From: Xanthobacteraceae bacterium
Lineage (GTDB): Bacteria > Pseudomonadota > Alphaproteobacteria > Rhizobiales > Xanthobacteraceae
Assembly: GCA_022844205.1 (NCBI GenBank)
Contig: JALHMF010000007.1
Span: 62,001 to 126,000, forward strand
DNA: 64,000 nucleotides
Reading direction: 5' to 3'
A program made the position numbers and the translations under genes. Positions 17,084 through 25,674 of this stretch are shown here, one piece after another (the stretch's first letter is position 1; the number at the start of each line of letters is the position of its first letter). Under the pieces are notes generated by a model. That model worked only from the letters and a program-made list of their open reading frames with translations. It was not told the DNA's origin and made no database searches.

Positions 17084-17106
17084 TGCTTGAAAAATCAAGC
17101 ATTTTT
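17084..17106 (+). terminator. rho-independent terminator between the glycan genes and cysD
   Basis: TGCTTGA at 17084-17090 pairs with TCAAGCA at 17095-17101 around an AAAA loop, followed directly by TTTTT. It lies 70 bases after the methyltransferase stop and 30 bases before cysD, so cysD-cysNC probably has its own control or depends on read-through. Confidence 0.75.
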
Positions 17107-17135
17107 GGCTCCACCGAACGCCGAGAGTGAGTTCT

Positions 17136-18044
17136 ATGCCGCGCCGCCTGTCCACCCGTCTTGCCGAACTGGAGGCGGAGGCGATCTTCATCCTGCGCGA
17201 GACGGCCGCCGAATTCGCCCGCCCGGTGATGCTCTATTCCATCGGCAAGGATTCGTCAGTGATGCTGCATCTGGCGCTGAAGGCGTTCGCGCCGGCGCGG
17301 CCGCCGTTTCCGTTGCTGCATATCGATACGACCTGGAAATTCCGCGAGATGATCTCGTTCCGCGACGAGATGGCGAAGCGCCATGCTCTCGATCTCATCG
17401 TGTACACAAATCAGGACGGTGTCGCGCGCGGCATCAATCCGTTCGACTCCGGCTCGTCCGCCTACACGCGCGTAATGAAGACGGAAGCGCTGAAGCAGGC
17501 ACTGGAAATGCATCGCTTCGATGCAGCGATCGGCGGCGCGCGGCGCGACGAGGAAAAATCCCGCGCCAAGGAACGCGTGTTTTCGTTCCGCTCAGCGCGC
17601 CACGGCTGGGAGCCGAAAAGCCAGCGGCCCGAATTGTGGAATCTGTTCAACTGCCAGCTCTTCCCCAGCGAATCCATGCGGGTGTTTCCGCTGTCGAACT
17701 GGACCGAGTTCGACGTCTGGCAATATGTCGAGGCCGAGGAGATTCCGGTCGTGCCGCTTTATTTTGCCAAACCCCGCCCGGTCGTGTCGCGCGAGGGCGT
17801 GCTCGTCATGGCGGACGACGAGCGGATGCGGCTGCTGCCCGGCGAGCGGCCGATGGAGAAGCTCGTGCGTTTCCGCACGCTCGGCTGTTATCCGCTGACG
17901 GGTGCGGTGGAGTCGTCCGCCGCGAGCATCGCCGACATCGTGGAAGAGCTTCGCACCGCCCGTACCTCCGAGCGCGTCACGCGCATGATCGACCATGACG
18001 AGAAGGCGTCGATGGAGCGGAAGAAGCGCGAGGGATATTTTTGA
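17136..18044 (+). CDS. cysD: sulfate adenylyltransferase subunit 2 CysD (NodP-like)
   Basis: CysD is the adenylyltransferase half of ATP sulfurylase, which forms APS from sulfate and ATP, driven by the GTPase CysN. The 302-residue protein belongs to the PP-loop family with the motif YSIGKDSSV near residue 35, then [26 protein letters not shown] and [14 protein letters not shown], all conserved in CysD. The ATG at 17136 follows GAGTGAG by four bases; a GTG at 17127 is the alternative. Its stop overlaps the start of cysNC. No cysH, cysI or cysJ for sulfate reduction is next to it, and it follows three sulfotransferase genes. This fits a role in PAPS supply, as for nodPQ, but assimilation is also possible. 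Confidence 0.95.
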   Translation: MPRRLSTRLAELEAEAIFILRETAAEFARPVMLYSIGKDSSVMLHLALKAFAPARPPFPLLHIDTTWKFREMISFRDEMAKRHALDLIVYTNQDGVARGINPFDSGSSAYTRVMKTEALKQALEMHRFDAAIGGARRDEEKSRAKERVFSFRSARHGWEPKSQRPELWNLFNCQLFPSESMRVFPLSNWTEFDVWQYVEAEEIPVVPLYFAKPRPVVSREGVLVMADDERMRLLPGERPMEKLVRFRTLGCYPLTGAVESSAASIADIVEELRTARTSERVTRMIDHDEKASMERKKREGYF

Positions 18045-19936
18045 TGCGCGATCCGGCCACCCTTGCGGCGGAAGCGGGCGCACCGGCAAAGGCCGGGGCG
18101 GGACTCGGACTGCTGCGATTTCTGACCTGCGGGAGTGTCGATGACGGCAAGTCCACGCTGATCGGCCGTTTGCTGTACGACCTCGATCTGGTTCCGACCG
18201 ATCAATATGCAAGCCTGGAGAAAGAGGCGCGTGGGCGCGGCGCGGAGGTCGATCTCGCCTTTCTGCTCGACGGCCTCGAGGCCGAGCAGGAGCAGGGCAT
18301 TACCATCGACGTGGCCTACCGTTATTTCCGGACGCCGAACCGCAGCTTCATCGTGGCGGATGCGCCGGGCCATGAGCAATACACCCGCAACATGGCGACC
18401 GGCGCATCGGTATCCGATCTCGCCGTGCTGCTGGTCGATGCGCGCAAGGGATTGCTGACGCAGACGCTGCGTCATTCGCTGATCGTGTCGCAGTTCGGCA
18501 TCCGCCATGTGGTGCTCGCGGTGAACAAACTCGATCTTGTCGGCTATTCGGAGGAAACCTTTCTAACGATCGAGCGCGCGTACAAGGATTTCGCGCGGGA
18601 GCTTGGCTTCCGCAGCATCGTGACGATTCCGGTCTCCGCCAAGGCCGGCGACAACATCGTTCACCGCAGCAAGGCGATGACCTGGTACAGCGGGCCGACG
18701 CTGATCGAGCGGCTTGAAACCGTATCGCTCCAGGAAGACCGTGCGTCGTCTCCGTTTCGCTTGCCGGTGCAATGGGTCTGTCGGCCCAATCTCGATTTCC
18801 GCGGCTTTGCCGGCACGATCCGCGGCGGCGGCGTGAAACTCGGCGACGCGGTGACGGTCGCGGGCGCTGCGGTGGAGATGCGCGTCACCCGCATCATCGG
18901 CGGCGGCTCCGATCGCGAAAGCGCGGAAGCGGGGGAGGCGGTGATGCTGTCCTTCGACCGCGAGGTGGATGCGAGCCGCGGCAACGTCATCTGTCATCCG
19001 GACACGGCACCGGCGGTCGCCGATCAGTTCGCGGCCAACATTCTGTGGTTCGGCAACTCGCCCATGATCGCCGGACGTTCGTATCTATTGAAAACCGGTA
19101 CCCAGAAACTTCCTGCGGAGATCACCTCACTCCGCTACCGCATCGATATCCAGACCGGCGCGCAGATCGCGGCGAAGTCGCTGAAGACCAACGAAATCGG
19201 TTTCTGCAATCTTGCACTGACCACACCGGTGGCCGTCGATGCATTCGCGGACAACCGCGATACCGGCAGCTTCATCCTGATCGACCGCTCCACCAACGAG
19301 ACGATCGGCGCCGGCATGGTCAATTTCGCGCTGCGGCGTGCGAGCAACATCCATCCGCAGAAGCTGGAAGTGAACCGCGCCGCGCGGATGTCGATCAAGA
19401 ACCACAAACCGGCGGTGCTCTGGCTCACGGGTCTTTCGGGTTCGGGCAAATCCACCATCGCAAGCATGCTGGAGCACCGGCTCAACCTGCTCGGATGTCA
19501 TACCTATCTCATTGACGGCGACAACATACGCGGCGGGCTCAACCGCGATCTTGGCTTTACCGAAACCGACCGCGTGGAAAACGTGCGCCGCGTGCAGGAA
19601 GTGGCGCGCCTGTTCGCCGATGCCGGAATGATCGTACTGGTGTCTCTGATCTCGCCTTATCGTGCAGACCGCACGAACCTGCGCGAGAAAATGGCGCCGG
19701 GCGAATTTGTCGAAATCTTCGTGGATGCGCCGATCGAGATTTGCCGCGAGCGCGATCCGAAAGGTCTCTATGCGAAGGCCGACCGCGGAGAGCTTCGAAA
19801 TTTCACGGGTGTCGATTCCCCATACGAGCCGCCGGAAGACCCGGAAATCCACCTTGAGACCCACCGCGAGAAGGTGGAGGTGCTCGTGGACCGTGCCATC
19901 GGCTATCTGAAGAAGAGCGCGATCATCCGCCCCTGA
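18044..19936 (+). CDS. cysNC: bifunctional sulfate adenylyltransferase subunit 1 / adenylylsulfate kinase CysNC (NodQ-like)
   Basis: The 630-residue fusion has an elongation-factor-like GTPase (CysN) over residues about 20-440: G1 CGSVDDGKSTLIGR, G3 DAPGHEQYTRNM, G4 AVNKLDL. An APS kinase (CysC) follows, with its Walker A GLSGSGKST starting at residue 463 and the SLISPYRADR and GLYAKADRGE signatures. CysN drives APS formation with CysD; CysC phosphorylates APS to PAPS. Fusion of both is typical of NodQ and of many alphaproteobacteria. The ATG overlaps the cysD stop, with GAGGGA upstream. The product PAPS is what the three sulfotransferases in the same island require. Confidence 0.95.
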   Translation: MRDPATLAAEAGAPAKAGAGLGLLRFLTCGSVDDGKSTLIGRLLYDLDLVPTDQYASLEKEARGRGAEVDLAFLLDGLEAEQEQGITIDVAYRYFRTPNRSFIVADAPGHEQYTRNMATGASVSDLAVLLVDARKGLLTQTLRHSLIVSQFGIRHVVLAVNKLDLVGYSEETFLTIERAYKDFARELGFRSIVTIPVSAKAGDNIVHRSKAMTWYSGPTLIERLETVSLQEDRASSPFRLPVQWVCRPNLDFRGFAGTIRGGGVKLGDAVTVAGAAVEMRVTRIIGGGSDRESAEAGEAVMLSFDREVDASRGNVICHPDTAPAVADQFAANILWFGNSPMIAGRSYLLKTGTQKLPAEITSLRYRIDIQTGAQIAAKSLKTNEIGFCNLALTTPVAVDAFADNRDTGSFILIDRSTNETIGAGMVNFALRRASNIHPQKLEVNRAARMSIKNHKPAVLWLTGLSGSGKSTIASMLEHRLNLLGCHTYLIDGDNIRGGLNRDLGFTETDRVENVRRVQEVARLFADAGMIVLVSLISPYRADRTNLREKMAPGEFVEIFVDAPIEICRERDPKGLYAKADRGELRNFTGVDSPYEPPEDPEIHLETHREKVEVLVDRAIGYLKKSAIIRP

Positions 19937-20008
19937 ATCGCCGTGCCCTTGCCCGGCCGGGAATTTTCTGGCATCGCCTCGCGCCCTGTAGGGAAGGGAA
20001 CGCCGTAC

Positions 20009-20917
20009 ATGCCTGCACAGATCATCGACGGGGCCGCGATCGCCAGGCAGTTGCGCGAACTCGTGGCCGCGGAAGTGTCCAAATTGAAAGCCACGAAGGG
20101 CGTGACACCGGGTCTTGCCGTCGTACTCGTGGGCGAAAATCCGGCGAGCCAGGTCTATGTGAAGAGCAAGTCGAAGCAGGCGGCCGAGACCGGCATCAAG
20201 GCCATCGATCACCGGCTATCCGAAACGACAACCGAAGCCGAACTTCTTTCCCTCGTACAGAAGCTGAATGCCGATCCGGCCGTGCATGGCATTCTGGTGC
20301 AGTTGCCGCTGCCCTCGCAGATCCGCAGCGCCGAGATCCTGCGCGCGATCGACCCGGCGAAGGATGTCGATGGCTTCCACCCCATCAATGTCGGCCTGCT
20401 CGCAACGGCACAGTTGGAACATGCGCTGGTGCCCTGTACCCCGCTCGGCAGCCTTATTCTCCTGAAGCGCCATCTTGGAACAATCGAAGGGCTGAACGCG
20501 CTGGTGATCGGCCGTTCCAATATCGTCGGGCGGCCCATGGTTCAACTGCTGCTGAACGAAAGCTGCACGGTCGAAATCGCGCACTCGAAGACGGACGATC
20601 TTCCCGCACACTGCCGCCGCGCGGATATCGTGGTGGCCGCGATCGGCAAGCCGGAATTCGTGCGGGGGGACTGGATCAGGCCGGGCGCCACGGTGATCGA
20701 TGTGGGCATCAACCGGATCGCCGGTAGCGAAGGAAAGACGAAGCTCGTTGGCGATGTGGCATTCGAGGAAGCCTCGAAAATCGCGGGCGCCATCACGCCG
20801 GTTCCGGGCGGTGTCGGTCCGATGACGATTGCCTGCCTGCTTGCGAATACGCTCACGTCGGCCTGCCGTCATGCGGGCGTGAAGGCGCCGGAGTGGACGA
20901 AAGCGATCAGGGCTTAG
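20009..20917 (+). CDS. folD: bifunctional methylenetetrahydrofolate dehydrogenase / methenyltetrahydrofolate cyclohydrolase FolD
   Basis: The 302-residue enzyme interconverts 5,10-methylene-, 5,10-methenyl- and 10-formyl-THF in the cytoplasm using NADP. It shows the catalytic lysine motif [16 protein letters not shown], the cyclohydrolase region VQLPLP, the [11 protein letters not shown] segment and the NADP-binding [12 protein letters not shown]. The ATG at 20009 has GGGAAGGGA about ten bases upstream; an open frame reaching back to 19943 lacks family likeness. The gene lies 72 bases after cysNC and before an acyl-CoA ligase pair related to the serine-cycle enzyme MtkAB, so one-carbon metabolism may be a theme. 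Its end overlaps the IclR remnant on the other strand by eleven bases. Confidence 0.95.
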   Translation: MPAQIIDGAAIARQLRELVAAEVSKLKATKGVTPGLAVVLVGENPASQVYVKSKSKQAAETGIKAIDHRLSETTTEAELLSLVQKLNADPAVHGILVQLPLPSQIRSAEILRAIDPAKDVDGFHPINVGLLATAQLEHALVPCTPLGSLILLKRHLGTIEGLNALVIGRSNIVGRPMVQLLLNESCTVEIAHSKTDDLPAHCRRADIVVAAIGKPEFVRGDWIRPGATVIDVGINRIAGSEGKTKLVGDVAFEEASKIAGAITPVPGGVGPMTIACLLANTLTSACRHAGVKAPEWTKAIRA

Positions 20918-21197
20918 GTTTTGGCGTTTTTCCGCCAATGCCCTCGGTGATCTCGGCTGCGGCGCGGCGGATCATCCGCCCGAGTTCGCCGAGCCGTTCG
21001 TCGGTCATCCGCACCACCGGACCGGAGAGCGAAACGGCGCCCATCACTTCGCTGAACTCGTTGTAGATGGCGGCTCCGATGCAAGGCATGCCTTCGGCGG
21101 ACATTCTGGGCAATTGATCGGCCAATATCGAAAATTTTCGCGCTGGCCGCCCGAGCAATGTTGTCATCTGAACACCGCCTGGCATAGGCTCCATCAA
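20907..21197 (-). pseudogene. C-terminal remnant of an IclR-family transcriptional regulator
   Basis: The minus-strand frame of about 96 codons matches only the end of an IclR effector-binding domain: SAEGMPCIGAAIYNEFSEV, then GAVSLSGPVVRMTDERLGELG and a final helix. The N-terminal winged helix and most of the ligand domain are missing, and no start suits so short a protein. It lies directly upstream of the acyl-CoA ligase pair, divergently, where IclR-type regulators of malyl-CoA and glyoxylate genes are often found. It is probably a decayed regulator. A functional short protein cannot be fully excluded. Confidence 0.7.
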
Positions 21198-21229
21198 AGC
21201 AAGCTGACGCCGCGCTACAGGAGCCTCTT

Positions 21230-22399
21230 GTGGAACTGTACGAATTTCAGGCCAAGCAGTTGCTGGCCCAATACGGCGTTGCGACGCCCGAGGGCAGGGT
21301 TGCCGTGACGCCGGAAGAAGTGGAACGGGCGGTCAAGGATTTCGGCGGCAGGACGGTTTTCCTCAAGGCGCAAATTCATGCGGGCGACCGCGCGAAAGCC
21401 GGCGGCGTGCGGCCGGCCGGCAGTCCAGCGGCGGCGAAGCTGGCCGCAAGCGAACTCCTCGGGCGCAAGCTGGTGACGAAGCAGACCGGTCCCGAGGGCC
21501 ATCTGGTGAAGCGGTTGCTGGTGGAAGCGGCGGTCGAAGGCGGCCAGGAATTTTATCTGGCGGCGATGGTGGAGCCGTTTTCCGGCTCCATCATGTTTCT
21601 CGGCGGCGCCGGCGGTATCGACATCGAGGAGCGCGCCGCAAAAGACTCATCCCTGCTCGAGCGTGTCCATCTCGGCATATCGGGTGAGAAAAAGACGGGC
21701 GACATCGCCGCTTTCTGCGAACGCATGGGACCGAAGGACCATTCCGCGAAACTGAAGCCGATTGTCGATCGCATCCACAAGGCGTTCATTGAACTCGACG
21801 CGACCCTAATCGAGATCAATCCGCTGGTTCTGACGAAGTCGGGCGATTTCATCGCGCTCGATGCGAAAATTATTCTCGACGACAATGCGCTATTCCGTCA
21901 CCCTGATCTCGCCGAGTTGCGCGAAATGGACGAGATCGACGAAATCGAACTGAAGGCGCAGCGCAGCCAGATCAATTTCGTTCGCCTCGACGGCGACATC
22001 GGCGTGGTGGTGAACGGCGCGGGACTGGGCCTTGCGACTCTCGATCTGCTGCATGCGGCCGGCGGCAAGCCGGCGAACTTCATGGATATTCGTACCACCG
22101 CGAAAAGCCTCGACATCGCGAACGGCATCGGGCTCGTGCTCGACAATCCGAAAGTGAAAGTGCTGTTCGTGAATGTGTTCGGCGGCGGCATGCAGCCCTG
22201 TGACACCATTATCGAGGGACTTGGCATCGCGCTTCGCCGCAAGGGCCGCGTGCTGCCGATGGTGCTGCGCGTCACCGGCAACAACGAGGACATTGCAAAA
22301 GTGCGGCTGGAAAGTTTCGGTCTGCCGAAAATTCATAGCACCGACATGTGGCAGGCCGCTCAGCGCGCGGTCGCCGTCGCACAGGGCAAGGCGCAATGA
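21230..22399 (+). CDS. acyl-CoA synthetase (NDP-forming) beta subunit, SucC/MtkA-like
   Basis: A 389-residue protein of the succinyl-CoA synthetase beta family. It begins ELYEFQAKQLLAQYGV, has the ATP-grasp core (FLKAQIHAGDRAKAGGV, LLVEAAVEGGQEFYL), the metal-site segment IEINPLVLT and FIALDAKIILDDNA, and ends with the CoA ligase domain. In that last domain the conserved loop DVGGGA of SucC and MtkA reads DIRTTA, and VNIFGGI reads VNVFGGG. The substrate pocket is therefore probably changed: malate, succinate or another dicarboxylate are all possible. The start is a GTG seven bases after CAGGAG. The alpha subunit gene overlaps its stop. Confidence 0.85.
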   Translation: MELYEFQAKQLLAQYGVATPEGRVAVTPEEVERAVKDFGGRTVFLKAQIHAGDRAKAGGVRPAGSPAAAKLAASELLGRKLVTKQTGPEGHLVKRLLVEAAVEGGQEFYLAAMVEPFSGSIMFLGGAGGIDIEERAAKDSSLLERVHLGISGEKKTGDIAAFCERMGPKDHSAKLKPIVDRIHKAFIELDATLIEINPLVLTKSGDFIALDAKIILDDNALFRHPDLAELREMDEIDEIELKAQRSQINFVRLDGDIGVVVNGAGLGLATLDLLHAAGGKPANFMDIRTTAKSLDIANGIGLVLDNPKVKVLFVNVFGGGMQPCDTIIEGLGIALRRKGRVLPMVLRVTGNNEDIAKVRLESFGLPKIHSTDMWQAAQRAVAVAQGKAQ

Positions 22400-23280
22400 G
22401 CATCCTCATCGACGCCAACACGCGCGTGATCTCGCAGGGCATGACCGGGTTTGCCGGCTCCTATCATACCTATCGCATGATGCAGTACGGCACCAAGATC
22501 GTGGCGGGGGTCACGCCCGGAAAGGGCGGCAAGGAACATCTCGATGTTCCGGTGTTCGATACCGTCGCCGAAGCGAAGTCCACGACAAAGGCGAATGCCA
22601 GCATCATTTTCGTGCCGCCGGTGAGTGCCGCGAACGCGATGATCGAGGCGATTGAGGCGGAAATGCCGCTGATCGTCACCGTGACCGAGCGAATTCCCGT
22701 GCTCGACATGGTGCGCGTTCGCGAAATGCTTGTGGGCTCGAAGACGCGCCTTGTCGGCCCGAATTCGCAGGGCGTTCTCGCGCCCGATGTCTGCCAGATC
22801 GGGGTGATGGCGACGGACCGCTCGCGCCGGGGCAGCATTGGCGTGGTCTCGCGTTCGGCGTCGCTCACGAGCGAAGTCGTGGCGCAGCTCACGGCAGCGG
22901 GGCTCGGCCAGTCGACTTCAATCGGGATCGGCGGCGATGCGGTTCACGGCATCGGCTTCGTCGAGTGCATCAAACTCTTTTTCGACGACCCGGCAACAGA
23001 AGGCATCGTGTTGATCGGCGAGATCGGCGGCAACGAGGAAGAACAGGCGGCGGATTTTCTTCGTTCCGCGGGCATGAAAAAGCCAGTCGTCGCCTTGATT
23101 GCCGGGAAGCACGCGCCCGCCGCCCGCCGCATGGGCCACGCCGGCACGCTCACGATGCACAGCACCGGCACGGCCGACAGCAAGATCGATGATCTGAAGA
23201 AGGCGGGGGTCGCAATCGCTTCAAGCTCGCATCTCGTCGGCGCGACGATGCGCGAGATCCTGAAAGAATCAGCGGCCTGA
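22396..23280 (+). CDS. acyl-CoA synthetase (NDP-forming) alpha subunit, SucD/MtkB-like
   Basis: The 294-residue partner of the protein encoded upstream. It starts SILIDANTRVI, then QGMTGFAGSYHTYRMMQYGT for CoA binding, GVTPGKGGKEH, GPNSQGV and SIGIGGDAVHG. The phosphohistidine site RMGHAG is kept (His near residue 250). The usual SRSGTLTYE turn that faces the substrate is SRSASLTSE here. Together with the altered DIRTTA loop in the beta subunit, this points to an unusual acid substrate. The reaction would be acid + CoA + NTP to acyl-CoA + NDP + Pi. The ATG overlaps the beta subunit stop (ATGA). The gene ends eight bases from the convergent modC. Confidence 0.85.
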   Translation: MSILIDANTRVISQGMTGFAGSYHTYRMMQYGTKIVAGVTPGKGGKEHLDVPVFDTVAEAKSTTKANASIIFVPPVSAANAMIEAIEAEMPLIVTVTERIPVLDMVRVREMLVGSKTRLVGPNSQGVLAPDVCQIGVMATDRSRRGSIGVVSRSASLTSEVVAQLTAAGLGQSTSIGIGGDAVHGIGFVECIKLFFDDPATEGIVLIGEIGGNEEEQAADFLRSAGMKKPVVALIAGKHAPAARRMGHAGTLTMHSTGTADSKIDDLKKAGVAIASSSHLVGATMREILKESAA

Positions 23281-23287
23281 TTTTTTT

Positions 23288-23935
23288 CTAGCGCTGCTCG
23301 ATGCCAATAACGCGTCCGGCGTCTATTCTCACCACCGTTTTTGCAAGCCGGTCGATCTCCTCTTTCGTATGGCTGACATACAGAACCGGAATCTTCGTCT
23401 CGGCAACAAGCTTTTCGAGGTACGGCAGGATTTCCTGCTTGCGAGCGTCATCGAGCGACGCGAGCGGTTCGTCGAGCAAAAGCGCGAGCGGATTGGCGAG
23501 CAGCGCGCGCCCGATGGCGACCCGCTGGCGCTCGCCGCCGGATAAAGTGCGCGGTCGGCGGGCCAGCAGATGTTCGAGGCCGAGCAGCTTTACGACTTCA
23601 TGCAGTGAAGGCGAAGGCTTCCGTCCCGTAAACCAGTTTCCGTAGAGCAAGTTTTGCCGCACATTGAGATGGGGAAACAGCCGGCTCTCTTGAAAGACAG
23701 CGCGCACGCCGCGCTTGTGCGTGGGCAGGTCGATGCCGCGTTCTGAATCGTAAAGCGTCTTTCCCGCAATGGCGATCCGTCCGCGAGCCGGTTTGATCAG
23801 CCCGGCAATTGCATTGATGATGCTCGATTTCCCCGCGCCCGATGGGCCGAACAATGCGGTGACGGCGGACTTGCTCTGAAATTTTGCGTTCAGCGGAAAC
23901 TCGCCGAGTGTCGTCTCGATATCAACCTCGATCAT
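23288..23935 (-). CDS. modC: molybdate ABC transporter ATP-binding protein ModC, lacking TOBE domain
   Basis: The 215-residue ATPase has Walker A GPSGAGKSS, the ModC-typical FQESRLFPHLNV segment, signature LSGGERQRVAIGRALL and Walker B LLLDEPLASLD, then SHTKEEI. It energises molybdate import. Full-length ModC is about 350 residues, with a C-terminal TOBE (mop) domain that binds molybdate for feedback; here the protein ends directly after the ATPase domain, with a normal stop and no sign of a frameshifted TOBE reading after it. It overlaps modB by four bases, in the order modA-modB-modC. Confidence 0.92.
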   Translation of the reverse strand: MIEVDIETTLGEFPLNAKFQSKSAVTALFGPSGAGKSSIINAIAGLIKPARGRIAIAGKTLYDSERGIDLPTHKRGVRAVFQESRLFPHLNVRQNLLYGNWFTGRKPSPSLHEVVKLLGLEHLLARRPRTLSGGERQRVAIGRALLANPLALLLDEPLASLDDARKQEILPYLEKLVAETKIPVLYVSHTKEEIDRLAKTVVRIDAGRVIGIEQR

Positions 23936-24630
23936 CCGAGCGCTCCGAAACGACGGGAGACGCGGCGCGCGAGGATTTCCGAAACGACAAGCGCCAGCAC
24001 CGACAGAACGATCGCGACGACCACGAGCCGCATCGCTCCCTCGTCACCGCCGGGAACCTGCGTGTAAGTGTAGATGGCGGCGGGGAGCGTCCGGCTTTCG
24101 CCGGGTATGTTCGAGACGAACGTAATGGTCGCGCCGAATTCGCCGAGCGCCTTGGCGAAAGAGAGCACCACGCCTGCAAGAATGCCGGGCAAAGCCAGCG
24201 GCAGCGTCACCGTGAAAAATACGATCATGCGGTTGGCGCCGAGCGTGCGGGCGGCGTCTTCGAGGCGCCGGTCGGTTGCTTCAAAGGACAGGCGAATGGC
24301 GCGGACGAGCAGGGGGAAGCCCATCACCGCGGCCGCGAGTGCCGCCCCGGTCCAGCGAAAGGAAAAGACAATTCCGAAATATTGTTCCAGGAACGATCCA
24401 ACAACGCCGCGCCGTCCCATCACGACGAGCAGCAGATAGCCGGTGACGACCGGCGGTAGCACCAGCGGCAGGTGTACGAGCGCATCGAGCAGGATTTTTC
24501 CGGAAAAGCGCCAGCGCGCGAGCGCGTAGGCCGCGAGCAATCCCAGAGGGAGGCTCGCGGCTACACCGATGCTGGCGACCCAGAGACTGAGCCGGATCGC
24601 GGCGATTTCTTCAGGCGTGAAGTCGAACAC
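23932..24630 (-). CDS. modB: molybdate ABC transporter permease ModB
   Basis: The 232-residue inner-membrane permease has about five transmembrane helices and the ModB signature regions: LPLVLPPVVTGYLLL, the cytoplasmic EAA-type loop EDAARTLGANRMIVFFTVTLPLALPGI and AKALGEFGATITFVSNIPGE. It forms the channel through which molybdate released by the periplasmic protein enters the cell. It starts four bases before the end of the modA frame and overlaps modC, so all three are cotranscribed. Confidence 0.94.
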   Translation of the reverse strand: MFDFTPEEIAAIRLSLWVASIGVAASLPLGLLAAYALARWRFSGKILLDALVHLPLVLPPVVTGYLLLVVMGRRGVVGSFLEQYFGIVFSFRWTGAALAAAVMGFPLLVRAIRLSFEATDRRLEDAARTLGANRMIVFFTVTLPLALPGILAGVVLSFAKALGEFGATITFVSNIPGESRTLPAAIYTYTQVPGGDEGAMRLVVVAIVLSVLALVVSEILARRVSRRFGALG

Positions 24631-24634
24631 AGGA

Positions 24635-25447
24635 TCAGGTCGCCGAAGCGCCCGAAGCGATCGTAAACCCGTGTTTTCTGAAAATCACCTGCGCCTCGCC
24701 GCTTGAGAGATATTTCCGGTATCTCTCCGCGGCTGCGTTCTTGGAGCTTTCCAGCACGCCGACGGGATAGACAATCGCCGGATGCGAACCGACCGGGAAG
24801 GTGCCGACCACTTTCACGCCTTTGTCAGCCGCGGCGTCGGTGGAGTAGACGATGCCAAGCGGGGCTTCGCCGCGCGAGACGAGCGCCAGTGCCGCGCGCA
24901 CGTTTTCGGCTTCGGCGAGTTTCTTATCAACCGAAGCCCACAGGTTCAGTCTGGTGAGTGCCGTTTTCGCATATCGTCCTGCGGGCACGGCTTCGATGCT
25001 CGCGACCGACAGGCGGCCATCGCCCAGCAGCTTCGCGAGGTCGAGTTTTTCATCGATTTTGAGTTCGCCGATTTTGGAGTCCTTGCTCGCGACGATCGCG
25101 AGTGAATTGCCGAGCAGGCTTTGGCGCGTTCCGGCGCGGATGAGATTTTTCTTCTCGGTGTAATCCATCCATTGCAGGTCAGCGGAAAGGAAGAGATCGG
25201 CTAGAGCGCCCTCCTCGATCTGTTTCGCGAGTGCGGAGCTTGCCGCATAGCTTGTGCGAATTTCCACGCCGGATTGTTTGGTCCAGGCCGCGTTTACTTC
25301 GTCTAGTGCGTTCTTCAGGCTGGCTGCGGCGAACACGGTCAACGGCTGCTTGTCCTGAGCATTCGCGGCCTGGAAGAAACCGAAAGCGGCGGCAAGCGCA
25401 AATGCTGCAAAAAATCGGGCAGCCGCCAGAAATGGCGTGCGTTTCAT
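24635..25447 (-). CDS. modA: molybdate ABC transporter substrate-binding protein ModA
   Basis: A periplasmic molybdate-binding protein of 270 residues. It has a signal peptide (hydrophobic FFAAFALAAAFGFFQAANA, cleavage before QDKQP), the ligand-contact segment TVFAAASLKNALDEV at the mature start, SYAASSALAKQIEEGALADLFLSAD and the later AVPAGRYA. The start is set at the second of two consecutive ATG codons (25447) because CGGAG lies five bases before it; the first (25450) is equally in frame, and the longer frame upstream is arginine-rich without family likeness. It is the first gene of modABC, divergent from the regulator gene at 25675. Confidence 0.94.
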   Translation of the reverse strand: MKRTPFLAAARFFAAFALAAAFGFFQAANAQDKQPLTVFAAASLKNALDEVNAAWTKQSGVEIRTSYAASSALAKQIEEGALADLFLSADLQWMDYTEKKNLIRAGTRQSLLGNSLAIVASKDSKIGELKIDEKLDLAKLLGDGRLSVASIEAVPAGRYAKTALTRLNLWASVDKKLAEAENVRAALALVSRGEAPLGIVYSTDAAADKGVKVVGTFPVGSHPAIVYPVGVLESSKNAAAERYRKYLSSGEAQVIFRKHGFTIASGASAT

Positions 25448-25648
25448 CATTACTCCGTTGGAGCCATGCCCCGTTGATCGATGGAAACGGCCCGGCGCGG
25501 TTTCATCAAACCTGTGCGGACAGCATGGCCGCCTTCTACGGCGGGCTGCGCTCATGCAACGTACACAAGCTAGTGCGTTTCGAGGTCAAATCACAAGCAT
25601 GGCTGCATTCGCCTTGCCTATTCGTGCTTTTTGGCCAGAATCGGAATT

Positions 25649-25664
25649 CCTGCACTTTCCTGCA
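25649..25664. promoter_or_regulatory. two direct CCTGCA repeats in the modA-regulator intergenic region
   Basis: CCTGCA occurs at 25649-25654 and 25659-25664, exactly ten bases (one helical turn) apart, eleven bases before the regulator start. The position fits autoregulation or control of the divergent modABC operon. It is a guess from spacing only. Confidence 0.25.
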
Positions 25665-25674
25665 TGGTGTTCGC

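Noticed and set aside
17136-19936. cysD-cysNC as purely assimilatory genes
   Set aside because: No reductase genes are adjacent, and they follow three sulfotransferases; still, assimilation cannot be ruled out and is stated as an alternative.
21230-23280. Naming the acyl-CoA ligase firmly as malate thiokinase MtkAB of a serine cycle
   Set aside because: Key substrate loops differ and no other serine-cycle gene (mcl, hpr, sga, ppc) is nearby.
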